Origin: Rosettibacter primus
GTDB lineage: Bacteria > Bacteroidota > Ignavibacteria > Ignavibacteriales > Melioribacteraceae
Direction: 5' to 3'
Assembly: GCF_036860675.1 (NCBI RefSeq)
Contig: NZ_JAYKGK010000001.1
Span: forward strand, 62,001-126,000
DNA: 64,000 nucleotides
A model generated the notes under the pieces. The model made no database searches and was not told where the DNA came from. It was given only the letters and a program-made list of their open reading frames with translations. Of the stretch, positions 8,923 through 18,415 are shown in pieces (position 1 is the first letter of the stretch; each line of letters opens with the position of its first letter). Both the position numbers and the translations under genes were made by a program.

Positions 8923-10224
8923 ATGTTACAATATTTGAATCAGGACCCACAAATACTTGAGATAGTAAAATTAGAAATTAATCGTCAAGCATATAATCTT
9001 GAATTAATAGCCTCTGAAAATTTTGTGAGTCTGGCAGTATTAAGTGCAGCTGGTTCCGTTCTAACAAATAAATATGCAGAAGGTTATCCAGGCAAAAGAT
9101 ATTACGGCGGATGCGAATTCGTTGACATGGCAGAAAACCTTGCTCGTGAGAGACTGAAAAAATTGTTCGGTGCTGAATATGTGAATGTTCAGCCTCATAG
9201 CGGTTCACAAGCAAATATGGCTGTTTATATGGCATTACTCAAACCTGGTGATAAAATTTTAGGCTTAAGTCTTGACCACGGTGGACACTTAACGCATGGT
9301 TCACTAGTTAATTTTTCAGGACAAATTTACCATTCAATTCCATACACCCTAAGCAAGGAAACCAAACTGCTAGATTATAATTTAATTGAAGATATAGCCA
9401 AAAAAGAAAAACCCAAATTAATTATAACCGGTGCAAGCGCATATTCAAGGGATTGGGATTATGCTAAGTTTAGAGAAATTGCTGATAAGGTTGGAGCATT
9501 TTTAATGTGCGATATGGCACACCCAGCTGGTTTAATCGCAAAAGGTTTATTAAATAATCCATTGCCATATTGTGACATTGTAACATCAACAACTCATAAA
9601 ACATTACGCGGTCCTCGTGGTGGAGTAATTTTAATTGGAAAGGATAAAGAAAATCCTCTCGGTATAAAAACGCCAAAAGGTGACAGATTAAAAATGATGT
9701 CAGAAGTAATTGATGGAATTGTTATGCCCGGGATTCAGGGTGGACCTTTAATGCACATTATTATGGCAAAAGCTGTAGCATTTGGAGAAGCTCTGCAGGA
9801 TTCTTTTACTGATTATGCAAAACAAATAATTAAAAATGCAAAAACACTTGCAGAAGAATTAACTAATCTTGGGTACAATGTGGTTTCTGGTGGAACAGAT
9901 AATCATTTGATGTTAATTGACCTTTCAAACAAAGATATAAGCGGTAAGAAAGCAGAAACTGCATTGGGTCTCGCAGGAATTACAGTCAATAAAAATATGA
10001 TTCCATTTGACACAAAGAGTCCTTTTGTTACAAGTGGAATTAGAATTGGCACTCCAGCTGTTACAACAAGAGGAATGAAAGAAAGTGAAATGAAATTAAT
10101 TGCATCTTTTATTGATAGAGCAATTAAAAATGTTGATAACGAACAACAATTAAATTCTATTAAAAAAGAAGTAGCAGAATTGTGTTCAAAATTTCCATTG
10201 TATCCAGAGTTACAAATAAATTAA
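8923..10224 (+). CDS. glyA: Serine hydroxymethyltransferase
   Basis: This 433-residue PLP enzyme interconverts serine and glycine while charging tetrahydrofolate with a one-carbon unit. The N-terminal NLELIASENFVS-type motif, the YPGKRYYGG segment and the PLP-lysine motif TTHKTLRGPRGG (K226) are all intact. AAAGGA lies 7 bases before the ATG. It is followed after 7 bp by tatC, so it probably shares that transcript. The identification is secure by full-length conservation of motifs. Confidence 0.97.
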   Translation: MLQYLNQDPQILEIVKLEINRQAYNLELIASENFVSLAVLSAAGSVLTNKYAEGYPGKRYYGGCEFVDMAENLARERLKKLFGAEYVNVQPHSGSQANMAVYMALLKPGDKILGLSLDHGGHLTHGSLVNFSGQIYHSIPYTLSKETKLLDYNLIEDIAKKEKPKLIITGASAYSRDWDYAKFREIADKVGAFLMCDMAHPAGLIAKGLLNNPLPYCDIVTSTTHKTLRGPRGGVILIGKDKENPLGIKTPKGDRLKMMSEVIDGIVMPGIQGGPLMHIIMAKAVAFGEALQDSFTDYAKQIIKNAKTLAEELTNLGYNVVSGGTDNHLMLIDLSNKDISGKKAETALGLAGITVNKNMIPFDTKSPFVTSGIRIGTPAVTTRGMKESEMKLIASFIDRAIKNVDNEQQLNSIKKEVAELCSKFPLYPELQIN

Positions 10225-10231
10225 GTGTTGT

Positions 10232-10987
10232 GTGAGTAAAGAAGAAAAATTACTTACCGAAGAAAACCAATCTGAAGAAGTTGAAATGACTTTCCTCGAG
10301 CATCTCGAGGAATTAAGATGGAGAATTATTAATTCTTTAATTGGCATTGTTGTAGGAACTATTGTTGCTTGGATTTTCATTGATTTTTTTGTTGACAAAG
10401 TTTTACTTCTTCCTGCAAAAGAAGCAAATATTAAACTTCAGAATCTGAAACCTTTTGGACAAATTTTCCTTTATTTTGAAGTTGCAATTATTATAGGTTT
10501 AATCCTGAGCTTCCCAAATGTTGTTTATCAAATCTGGAAGTTTATTTCTCCTGCATTAAAAGAAAAAGAAAAAAAATATATTACTTCAATAGTAATATTT
10601 ACAACATTCTGTTTTATCTGCGGTGTAATTTTTGCTTACTTTGTAATGCTTCCACTCGCATTAAAGTTTGCTGCACAATTTGGTTCACCATCAATCGAAA
10701 ACAATTTTGCAATTAATGAATACTTCTCAATTGTGCTGAGTGTGATTTTAGGCGCAGGATTGGTCTTTGAATTACCAATGCTTTCATTTTTCTTAACAAA
10801 GATTGGAATTCTAAATCCAGGTTTTATGAAAAAATATCGACGTCATGCAATTGTAGCAATTATGATTCTTGCTGCAATATTAACACCAGGAACTGACCCG
10901 GTTTCTCAGGTAATACTTGCCATACCATTGGTTTTCTTATATGAAATAAGTATTTTAGTTTCAAAAATTTTCCAGAAAAAAAATTGA
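10232..10987 (+). CDS. tatC: Twin-arginine translocase subunit TatC
   Basis: The 251-residue inner-membrane protein has six hydrophobic segments and the hallmark cytosolic N-terminal motif FLEHLEELRWR (residues about 20-30), which binds the twin-arginine signal. The conserved FxxxFP-like loop and the LTPGTDPVSQ segment near the end are also present. The start is a GTG that follows the glyA stop by 7 bp. No tatA/B gene is in the window. ActB, 2.6 kb downstream, carries a canonical Tat signal and is a likely client. Confidence 0.95.
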   Translation: MSKEEKLLTEENQSEEVEMTFLEHLEELRWRIINSLIGIVVGTIVAWIFIDFFVDKVLLLPAKEANIKLQNLKPFGQIFLYFEVAIIIGLILSFPNVVYQIWKFISPALKEKEKKYITSIVIFTTFCFICGVIFAYFVMLPLALKFAAQFGSPSIENNFAINEYFSIVLSVILGAGLVFELPMLSFFLTKIGILNPGFMKKYRRHAIVAIMILAAILTPGTDPVSQVILAIPLVFLYEISILVSKIFQKKN

Positions 10988-11964
10988 ATCTAAATTCGCT
11001 TTCAAAAATTACACAAGTCATCGAACCTGAATTAGAAGAATTTAATAAGCTATTTCGAAATTCAATTAAATCAAAAATTGGAATTGTTGATTTAATTACC
11101 CGCTATTTGCTTAAACAAAAGGGGAAAAAGATAAGACCAATTCTTGTGCTTTTATCCAGTAAAATTTCAGGTGGTATAAATGAAAGAAGTTATAGAGGGG
11201 CAGGATTAGTTGAGCTTCTTCATACTGCAACTCTTGTTCATGATGATGTGGTGGATAATGCAGAAACAAGAAGATATTTCCCATCAATTAATGCAATTTG
11301 GAAAAATAAAATCGCAGTTTTGATGGGAGATTACTTACTGGCTAAAGGTTTGATGCTTGCAATTGATTCAAAAGATTTTGACTTTCTTGAAGTAATTACA
11401 CAAACTGTGAGAAGAATGTCTGAAGGAGAACTTCTTCAAATAAGTAAAACAAGAAAACTTGACAACGATGAAGAAACATATTTTAAGATAATTTCAGACA
11501 AAACTGCTTCACTTATATCAACATGCTGTGAAATTGGGGCACGTGCAGCAACTGAAGATAAATTAAAAATTGAAGCACTAAAACAATTTGGTGAAAATCT
11601 TGGTATAGCATTTCAAATTCGTGATGATATTCTTGATTATGTTGGTAAGTCAAAATTAATTGGTAAACCTCTCGGCGGAGACATTCGAGAAAAAAAACTA
11701 ACATTACCTTTGATTCATGCATTGAGTAAATCTAATAATTTTGAATCAGATAAAATTTTAAAGATAATAAAGAAAGGCGGAAAAAAATTAGATATACATG
11801 ATGTTATCGAATTTGTTAAAAAATACGATGGAATCGATTATTCTGAAAAAGTTTCAAAAGAATATGCTCAGAAAGCAATTAACTCACTTGAAATATTTGA
11901 ATCCTCCGAGGCAAAAGAATCTTTAATTAATCTTGTAGAGTTTGTAGTTAATAGAAAAAATTAG
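10984..11964 (+). CDS. Polyprenyl diphosphate synthase (quinone side chain type)
   Basis: The 326-residue trans-isoprenyl diphosphate synthase condenses isopentenyl units onto an allylic diphosphate. Both aspartate-rich motifs are visible: DDVVD (residues 87-91) and DDILD (214-218), with GKKIRP before the first and GDYLLA after it. It starts at a TTG overlapping the tatC stop (TTGA). The chain length cannot be read reliably. Its position just before a quinol-oxidising respiratory operon makes a heptaprenyl/octaprenyl synthase for menaquinone likely (IspB/HepT type), but that is inference. Confidence 0.9.
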   Translation: MNLNSLSKITQVIEPELEEFNKLFRNSIKSKIGIVDLITRYLLKQKGKKIRPILVLLSSKISGGINERSYRGAGLVELLHTATLVHDDVVDNAETRRYFPSINAIWKNKIAVLMGDYLLAKGLMLAIDSKDFDFLEVITQTVRRMSEGELLQISKTRKLDNDEETYFKIISDKTASLISTCCEIGARAATEDKLKIEALKQFGENLGIAFQIRDDILDYVGKSKLIGKPLGGDIREKKLTLPLIHALSKSNNFESDKILKIIKKGGKKLDIHDVIEFVKKYDGIDYSEKVSKEYAQKAINSLEIFESSEAKESLINLVEFVVNRKN

Positions 11965-12090
11965 TTTTCATCCCTGTCGAAAAAAAATTTTTTATATTAA
12001 TTGAACTTTGTGAGATAAAATATCATTTGTTATCTTTAGATACTTAAATTAGATAATTATACTGCGTATCCAATTAAATAATATGGTTAA

Positions 12091-12660
12091 ATGAAAAGAG
12101 CAATTCTCGATTATACTCTAAAAATCAGGTTACCAATAACATTATTTATTATTGTACTAAGTTTCATTTTAACTTACTACATATCAAGACCAGAGCGAGA
12201 TGGACTTGGATATTCACCTGAACAGCCAATTAAATTTTCTCATAAACTTCATGCAGGTGATATGGCAATTGACTGTGAATATTGTCACATCGGCGTTGAA
12301 AAATCACGCAATGCATTAATACCTTCTGTAAATGTGTGCATGAACTGTCATACAGTAGCAAGAAAAGATAGGCCAGAGATTATTAAGCTGACGAATTATT
12401 ATAATAACGGTAAATTAATTCCCTGGAGAAGAATACATAAAGTTCCTGACTATGCATACTTTAACCATAGTGTTCATGTGAATAAAGGAATAAAATGCGA
12501 AAGCTGTCACGGTGATGTAAAAAATATGGAAGTAATTTCTCAGGTGAGACAATTTACAATGGCTGCATGTCTTGATTGTCATAGAAATCCTCACGATAAT
12601 TTGCCTTATCTTAAAAACGTTCAAAAAGGTCCAGAAAATTGTTTTGCATGTCATAGATAA
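12091..12660 (+). CDS. actA: Alternative Complex III subunit A, pentahaem cytochrome c
   Basis: The 189-residue protein has one N-terminal membrane anchor (about residues 15-32) and five CxxCH haem motifs: CEYCH, CMNCH, CESCH, CLDCH and CFACH, the last near the C-terminus. Five haems with a single anchor is the ActA arrangement of Alternative Complex III, which oxidises menaquinol and passes electrons to periplasmic carriers or an oxidase. It is the first gene of a 14.6-kb same-strand run. The 126-bp gap upstream is the likely promoter region, but I see no convincing -35/-10 pair. There is no strong ribosome binding site before the ATG. Confidence 0.94.
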   Translation: MKRAILDYTLKIRLPITLFIIVLSFILTYYISRPERDGLGYSPEQPIKFSHKLHAGDMAIDCEYCHIGVEKSRNALIPSVNVCMNCHTVARKDRPEIIKLTNYYNNGKLIPWRRIHKVPDYAYFNHSVHVNKGIKCESCHGDVKNMEVISQVRQFTMAACLDCHRNPHDNLPYLKNVQKGPENCFACHR

Positions 12661-12672
12661 TTTAGAGGAATT

Positions 12673-12840
12673 ATGGCTAATAAATATTCAAGAAAAAAGT
12701 TTTTTATAATCACTGGTATAGCAACAATTGGAGTTATGTTAAGCCAGATTATTCCATTAAAAAACCATAATAAAAAAAACAATAAAAAACTTAGTATTAA
12801 AATTAATCCTCTCGCAATTAAAAGAAATAATAAGGTTTAA
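12673..12840 (+). CDS. 55-aa protein with a Tat-like N-terminus, between actA and actB
   Basis: An ATG 12 bp after the actA stop, with AGAGGA 5-10 bases upstream, opens a 55-codon frame that ends 2 bp before actB. The protein begins MANKYSRKKFFIITGIATIG: SRKKFF resembles the Tat consensus SRRxFLK with one arginine replaced by lysine, followed by a hydrophobic helix. The remaining 28 residues are very basic and asparagine-rich and end NPLAIKRNNKV. Spacing and ribosome binding site argue that it is translated. It may be a small anchored subunit or accessory factor of Alternative Complex III. The family is not recognised. Confidence 0.7.
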   Translation: MANKYSRKKFFIITGIATIGVMLSQIIPLKNHNKKNNKKLSIKINPLAIKRNNKV

Positions 12841-12842
12841 TT

Positions 12843-15800
12843 ATGGATGACCACTTATTGAATTTTAATAGCAACATGTCAAAAAATAATAATGAAAGGA
12901 TGAAAGAAAAATTAGTTAGTGGTTCGGATGAATTTCCTGAAAGTGTAAAAGAAGATTTTGATTTATTTAAACTTTCTAAAGTATCTCGTAGAAAATTTTT
13001 AGCATTATTGTCTGCATCAACTGCTTTTGCAACTGCTGCCTGCTCTGATTATCGAGACAAAGGTGAAATAGTTCCATACAATAAACGTCCAGAAGAAATT
13101 TTACCAGGAATACCAAATTATTATGCTTCTACTTGTTCATATTGCTCTAATGCATGTGGAATATTAATTAAAACAAGAGAAGGAAGACCAATCAAAATTG
13201 ATGGGAATCCAGATCATCCGATAAATAAAGGAAAAATTTGTGCAAAAGGCCAGGCAAGCATATTGAATTTATATGACCCGGAAAGATTGAGAGAGCCATT
13301 AAAGAAAAATAAAAAACTAAACTGGGAATCCATTGACAAAGAAATCATAGGTGTTCTAAAAAATTCTATCAGGAATAACAAAAAAGTTGCAATTATAACA
13401 AATACAATAATTTCACCAACTGCTAAAAAAGTTCTTGAAGAGTTTAAGAAAAAATACATCAACACAATAATAATTTCATATGATTTATTTAATGATAATC
13501 AAAGAAGAAACGCGTGGCTTAAAAGTTACGGCACACATGAATACCCCTCTATAAAATGGAATGAAGCTGAAGTAGTATTAAGTATAGACTCTGACTTTTT
13601 AGGCAATGAAGGAAATTTTATTGAAAACACAATTAAGTTTACTTCAAAACGCGATGTCATTAAAAGCCTTAATTACAATAGACTATATGCAGCTGAAAGC
13701 CGAATGACAATTACAGGTATGATGGCTGATTACAGATTGCGAATCTCACCTCATCGACAATTTGAATTTGTGATGAGCTTGATAAATGAATTAATTAAAT
13801 ATGGTTCAGCCATTAATTTAGATAAAACTGCTATAAAAAAATTTCAAAATTACTCGATTAATAATTTCAACATTCACCAAGAAAAATTAAACAATCTCAT
13901 AAATGATTTGAATAATAATAGAGGTAAATCAATTGTTTATGCAGGAGAAACTTTACCAGAAGATGTTCATATTGCTGTTAATTTATTAAATGAAATTCTG
14001 GGTAATAATAAACTTTATGATTATTCCATATCATTTAAAAAACAATATGAAAATTCTACTCAGGAAGAAATTCTTCAGTTAATTGATTTAATGAATAGCG
14101 GTGAAGTTGATGTAGTAATTCATTTTGATTCAAATCCTGTATTTCATTTCCCAAAAGATTTTGGTTATGACGAATCAATAAAAAAAGTTAAAACAGTTAT
14201 TTCGTTAACAGAAAGTCATAACGAAACTTCTTCTTTAAGTAATTACATTTTGCCAATAAATAATCAATTAGAAAGCTGGGGAGATGCAAATGCAAGAAAC
14301 GGAATTTATAGTTTAATGCAGCCAGTTATTTCACCAATTTTTAATACAAGACAAAAAGAAGCTGTTCTTCTTAACTGGATTTATGAAAATGAAATTTACG
14401 ATGATAAAATTTATCATAATTATTTAATGAAAAATTTTGAAGCTGAAATTTATAGTAAACTAAAAACATCAGTTGATTTTAAAACATTCTGGTATTCTGC
14501 TTTGCATGATGGTGTTGTATTAATTAGCGAAGAAAATAAAATACCTCAATTTAAAACAGAATCAATTAATTATATAAAGAATGAAGTTATAAAAAGTGAT
14601 TATGTGGTTCATCTTACTCAAAATTATTTTATAGGCGATGGTAAATTTTCGAACAATGGCTGGCTTCAGGAATTACCTCACCCTGTCACAAAAGTAACAT
14701 GGGATAATTACGCAGCCATATCTAAAAAGACAGCTAGTAAATTAAATCTTGAAATGAATGATTTAGTAGAAATAGAAGTTGAAAATAGAAAATTAGTTTT
14801 GCCTGTATTTATTCAGCCTGGAATGAACGACGATACAATTCATATTGAATTAGGATACGGAAGAAAAGTAGTTGGAGAAGTAGGTAAAGATGTTGGATTT
14901 AATGCAGTTAATTTAATGTCAAAAAACTTTACTGGTTCACCATTTATTTATACTAATGCTAAAATAAAAAAATCAAATGGTAAACATATCTTAGCAGCCA
15001 CACAGGAACACCATTCTTTAGATGATAAATTTGTTAAAGATTTTCATAGAATTAGAAAAATAATTCAGGAAGGAACGATAGTTAAGTATCAAAAAGAACC
15101 TCATTTCTTACATAAAGAAAAACATGACTTATTCAGCATTACAAGGGAACACAAATTTTCTGGTGTTAAGTGGGCAATGGCTATTGATTTAAATAAATGT
15201 ACTGCATGTAATGCATGTGTAGCTTCATGTAATGTTGAAAATAATATTCCAGTAGTTGGTAAAGATCAGGTTGAAAGAAGCAGAGAAATGCAATGGATTA
15301 GAATTGATCGGTATTATTCAGGAACAGAAGAAGAACCAATTGTAAGCAATCAACCGATGTTGTGTCAGCATTGTGACAATGCACCTTGTGAAAATGTTTG
15401 TCCAGTAAGTGCAACAAATCATAGTCCTGATGGATTAAATCAAATGGTCTATAATAGATGTGTCGGAACGAGGTATTGTTCAAATAACTGTCCATACAAA
15501 GTAAGAAGATTTAATTTCTATAATTTTAGAGACCATTTTCAAAACGCATATTACGAAAATGAATTAACATCACTTGTTAATAATCCAGAAGTTACAGTGC
15601 GTTCAAGAGGAGTGATGGAAAAATGTACTTTTTGTATTCAAAGAATTATGGAAGCTCGTTCTAATGCAATTAAAGAAGGAAGAGAAATTAAAGGGAATGA
15701 TGTTGTTACAGCGTGTCAACAGGCATGTCCTTCTAATGCAATCATTTTTGGTGATATGAATGACCCTGATTCTGAAATATCTAAACTTCGAAATCATAAT

Positions 15801-15893
15801 TTATCCTACTATGTACTGGAAGAATTAAATATCAAACCTAATGTTACTTACATAGCAAAATTAAGAAACATCCATTCGGAGGAAATTGAGTGA
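12843..15893 (+). CDS. actB: Alternative Complex III subunit B, molybdopterin-like/ferredoxin fusion
   Basis: The 1016-residue iron-sulfur protein has a Tat signal (SRRKFL, residues 48-53, then a hydrophobic stretch ending in a Cys). Next comes a molybdopterin-oxidoreductase-like domain with a 4Fe-4S site C98-x2-C101-x3-C105-x27-C133. The C-terminal third, from C786, is an NrfC-type ferredoxin with several CxxCxxCxxxC sets. This fusion is the ActB architecture; characterised ActB proteins do not carry a molybdenum cofactor. The product would sit on the periplasmic side and relay electrons from quinol to the ActA/ActE haems. It overlaps actC by four bases (GTGA). Confidence 0.95.
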   Translation: MDDHLLNFNSNMSKNNNERMKEKLVSGSDEFPESVKEDFDLFKLSKVSRRKFLALLSASTAFATAACSDYRDKGEIVPYNKRPEEILPGIPNYYASTCSYCSNACGILIKTREGRPIKIDGNPDHPINKGKICAKGQASILNLYDPERLREPLKKNKKLNWESIDKEIIGVLKNSIRNNKKVAIITNTIISPTAKKVLEEFKKKYINTIIISYDLFNDNQRRNAWLKSYGTHEYPSIKWNEAEVVLSIDSDFLGNEGNFIENTIKFTSKRDVIKSLNYNRLYAAESRMTITGMMADYRLRISPHRQFEFVMSLINELIKYGSAINLDKTAIKKFQNYSINNFNIHQEKLNNLINDLNNNRGKSIVYAGETLPEDVHIAVNLLNEILGNNKLYDYSISFKKQYENSTQEEILQLIDLMNSGEVDVVIHFDSNPVFHFPKDFGYDESIKKVKTVISLTESHNETSSLSNYILPINNQLESWGDANARNGIYSLMQPVISPIFNTRQKEAVLLNWIYENEIYDDKIYHNYLMKNFEAEIYSKLKTSVDFKTFWYSALHDGVVLISEENKIPQFKTESINYIKNEVIKSDYVVHLTQNYFIGDGKFSNNGWLQELPHPVTKVTWDNYAAISKKTASKLNLEMNDLVEIEVENRKLVLPVFIQPGMNDDTIHIELGYGRKVVGEVGKDVGFNAVNLMSKNFTGSPFIYTNAKIKKSNGKHILAATQEHHSLDDKFVKDFHRIRKIIQEGTIVKYQKEPHFLHKEKHDLFSITREHKFSGVKWAMAIDLNKCTACNACVASCNVENNIPVVGKDQVERSREMQWIRIDRYYSGTEEEPIVSNQPMLCQHCDNAPCENVCPVSATNHSPDGLNQMVYNRCVGTRYCSNNCPYKVRRFNFYNFRDHFQNAYYENELTSLVNNPEVTVRSRGVMEKCTFCIQRIMEARSNAIKEGREIKGNDVVTACQQACPSNAIIFGDMNDPDSEISKLRNHNLSYYVLEELNIKPNVTYIAKLRNIHSEEIE

Positions 15894-17260
15894 GTGCATT
15901 TGATTATACACAGGAATTATCAGTAATTGAAGGTAAACCAGCTTTGCGAGAGCTGGATGATTTAATATCAAAACCTCTTGAGACTAAACCTGACAGAAAA
16001 TTTTATATTGCTCTCTCAATTACTTTATCAATGCTTGCTTTATTTGTTGTTGGATTGGGATTAACATTTTATTATGGTATTGGAACATGGGGAAACAATA
16101 CACCTGTGGGCTGGGGATTTGGAATTGTAAATTTTGTTTTTTGGGTTGGTATTGGGCACGCAGGGACTTTAATATCTGCAATATTATTTTTATTTAGGCA
16201 GAAATGGAGAACTGGAATAGCACGATTTGCAGAAGGCATGACAATATTCGCAGTTATGACAGCTGCAATATTCCCACTAATTCATACAGGTCGTCCATGG
16301 TTGGCTGGATACTTGTTCCCATATCCTAATCAACATTCAATCTGGGTAAATTTTATGTCACCACTTTTGTGGGATGTTTTTGCGGTTTCAACCTATTTTA
16401 CAGTTTCTTTAATTTTCTGGTATGTTGGATTGATACCGGATTTTGCGACACTTCGAGAAAGAACATCGAATAAAATTAAAAAAATTATTTACTCTATTTT
16501 TAGTTTGGGTTGGCGTTTTTCTAATAGACATTGGCAGCACTATGAAATGGTTTATTTGATTCTTGCTGGTTTTGCTACTCCGCTGGTTCTATCTGTTCAT
16601 ACAATTGTTAGTTTTGATTTTGCAGTTTCAATTATGCCAGGATGGCATACGACAATATTCCCTCCATACTTTGTTGCTGGAGCTGTATTTTCTGGTTTTG
16701 CAATGGTTCAAAATGTATTGATTTTTATAAGAAAAATATTCAACTATGAAAAAATTATAACTATTGATACACTTGAAAAAATGAATAAGATAATTCTTGT
16801 TACTGGTTCAATGGTTGGCTATGCTTATTCAATGGAATTTTTTATTGCTTGGTATAGTGGAATTCAAGCTGAACAATTTACTTTTATAAATAGAGCTTTC
16901 GGTCCTTATGCATGGGCTTACTGGATAATGGTAACATGCAATGTCTTATCACCACAATTATTCTGGTTCAAAAAAATTAGAAGGTCTATCCCTGTAATGT
17001 TTATTATTGCAGTTCTTGTTAATGTTGGAATGTGGTTTGAAAGATTCGTAATTGTTGTTACTTCACTATCACGTGATTATTTACAATCAAGCTGGGGACA
17101 TTTTACTCCAACAATTGTCGATTTTATGATTTTAATTGGAAGCTTTGGATTTTTCTTTACATGGATACTTTTATTTACTAAAGCGTTGCCAGTTGTATCA
17201 ATTGCAGAAGTCAAAGCAGTTGTAGAAGGTTCTCAACCATCTCATCATAATATTGAGTAA
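15890..17260 (+). CDS. actC: Alternative Complex III subunit C, NrfD-like quinol-binding membrane protein
   Basis: The 456-residue polytopic protein has about ten hydrophobic segments and the features of PsrC/NrfD-type subunits: WGFGIVNFVFWVGIGHAGT in the first pair of helices and the RHWQHYEMVYLILAGFATPLV region further on. ActC is one of the two quinol-interacting integral subunits of Alternative Complex III. The start is GTG, overlapping the actB stop, which fixes the start and implies translational coupling. Confidence 0.95.
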   Translation: MSAFDYTQELSVIEGKPALRELDDLISKPLETKPDRKFYIALSITLSMLALFVVGLGLTFYYGIGTWGNNTPVGWGFGIVNFVFWVGIGHAGTLISAILFLFRQKWRTGIARFAEGMTIFAVMTAAIFPLIHTGRPWLAGYLFPYPNQHSIWVNFMSPLLWDVFAVSTYFTVSLIFWYVGLIPDFATLRERTSNKIKKIIYSIFSLGWRFSNRHWQHYEMVYLILAGFATPLVLSVHTIVSFDFAVSIMPGWHTTIFPPYFVAGAVFSGFAMVQNVLIFIRKIFNYEKIITIDTLEKMNKIILVTGSMVGYAYSMEFFIAWYSGIQAEQFTFINRAFGPYAWAYWIMVTCNVLSPQLFWFKKIRRSIPVMFIIAVLVNVGMWFERFVIVVTSLSRDYLQSSWGHFTPTIVDFMILIGSFGFFFTWILLFTKALPVVSIAEVKAVVEGSQPSHHNIE

Positions 17261-17275
17261 TTAAGGATTTTATAA

Positions 17276-18415
17276 ATGAAAGAGAAGATTTTATATGGAT
17301 ATGCAGGAATATTTAATACTGCTGATGATGTAATCATTGCAGCAAAAAAAGTAAAAGCAAATGGATATGAAAAATTTGATGTCCATACTCCATATCCAAT
17401 CCATGGTATGCCTAAAGCAATGAATTTGAAGCCTTCAAAGCTTGGTTATTTTGCACTAATATTTGGTCTTACAGGAGCTTTATCAGCATTGTTGTTAACT
17501 TATTGGATATCAGCTTATGACTATCCGCTGATAATTGGTGGCAAACCATTTTTTTCATTTCCAGCTTATATTCCTGTAATATTTGAAGTTACAGTACTAT
17601 CTGCATCAATTGCTACAGTTATTACAATGCTTTTTATTTTCTTTAAATTCCCTTATAATGCACATCCACTTAATGATACTAATTATATGAAAAAAGTTTC
17701 TTCGGATAAATATGGAATTGTAATCTTATCTGAAGATGAGAAATTTGAAGAAAATTCTGTAGAAAAATTTTTCAAAGAAGCCGGTGCTATTGAAATATTT
17801 CCTATCTATTTTGACATTGAAGAATTAAAAGCTAATCCTAAAATTCTTGAACCGAAATTTCTATTATTTCTTTTACTTTCAGGAATTATTACCTCAGGAG
17901 TAACATATTTTACATTGAATAAATTATTGTATATGGTTCCATTTAACTGGATGATGGAACAACATAAATTAAATCCACAGCAGAAGTCATCATTTTTTGG
18001 TGATGGATTTGGAATGCGAATGCCAGTTGAAGGAACTGTTGCAAGAAATTATTTACCATATGCTTATAAAAATCAACCGGAAGAAGCAGGAAAATATCTT
18101 GTTAATCCTTTGCCAGTTACTAAATCAATCTTAGAATTAGGGCAAAAAAAGTATGATACATTTTGCAGCCCGTGTCATGGTTATCATGGAGAGGGGGATA
18201 GCAGATTAAGAGGACAATTTCCAAATCCACCATCTTTACATTCTGAAAAAGTTCGAACATGGTCAGATGGAAGAATTTTTCATGTAATTACTGAAGGACA
18301 AAATATTATGCCGCCTTATTCATCTCAATTAACTGTTGATGAAAGGTGGGCAGTGATCCATTATATCAGAGTATTACAAAGGTCATTAAATGCTAAGGAG
18401 ACAGATTTGCAATGA
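17276..18415 (+). CDS. Fused ActD-ActE: DUF3341 membrane protein with C-terminal monohaem cytochrome c
   Basis: The 379-residue protein joins two subunits that are normally separate. Residues 1 to about 180 are ActD-like (DUF3341): YGYAGIFNTADDVIIAAKK at the start, the HTPYPIHGM motif and two membrane helices. A third hydrophobic helix (about 200-217) leads into an ActE-like part: FGMRMPVEGTVARNYLP, then a haem site C297-x2-C300-H301 and the distal methionine region NIMPPYSSQ. No stop or start interrupts the join. Ribosome binding site AAGGAT precedes the ATG; the end overlaps actF (ATGA). Confidence 0.92.
   Translation: MKEKILYGYAGIFNTADDVIIAAKKVKANGYEKFDVHTPYPIHGMPKAMNLKPSKLGYFALIFGLTGALSALLLTYWISAYDYPLIIGGKPFFSFPAYIPVIFEVTVLSASIATVITMLFIFFKFPYNAHPLNDTNYMKKVSSDKYGIVILSEDEKFEENSVEKFFKEAGAIEIFPIYFDIEELKANPKILEPKFLLFLLLSGIITSGVTYFTLNKLLYMVPFNWMMEQHKLNPQQKSSFFGDGFGMRMPVEGTVARNYLPYAYKNQPEEAGKYLVNPLPVTKSILELGQKKYDTFCSPCHGYHGEGDSRLRGQFPNPPSLHSEKVRTWSDGRIFHVITEGQNIMPPYSSQLTVDERWAVIHYIRVLQRSLNAKETDLQ

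Noticed and set aside
10292..10312. 9-bp perfect stem with a 3-base loop (TTCCTCGAG CAT CTCGAGGAA) in tatC
   Set aside because: It encodes the strongly conserved FLEHLEEL motif of TatC; the palindrome follows from the codons used for that motif and needs no regulatory explanation.
12000..12030. AGATAA...TTATCT imperfect dyad before actA as an FNR/redox regulator site
   Set aside because: Does not fit the FNR (TTGAT-N4-ATCAA) or other redox-regulator patterns I know; the dyad is only six A/T-rich pairs with a long loop.
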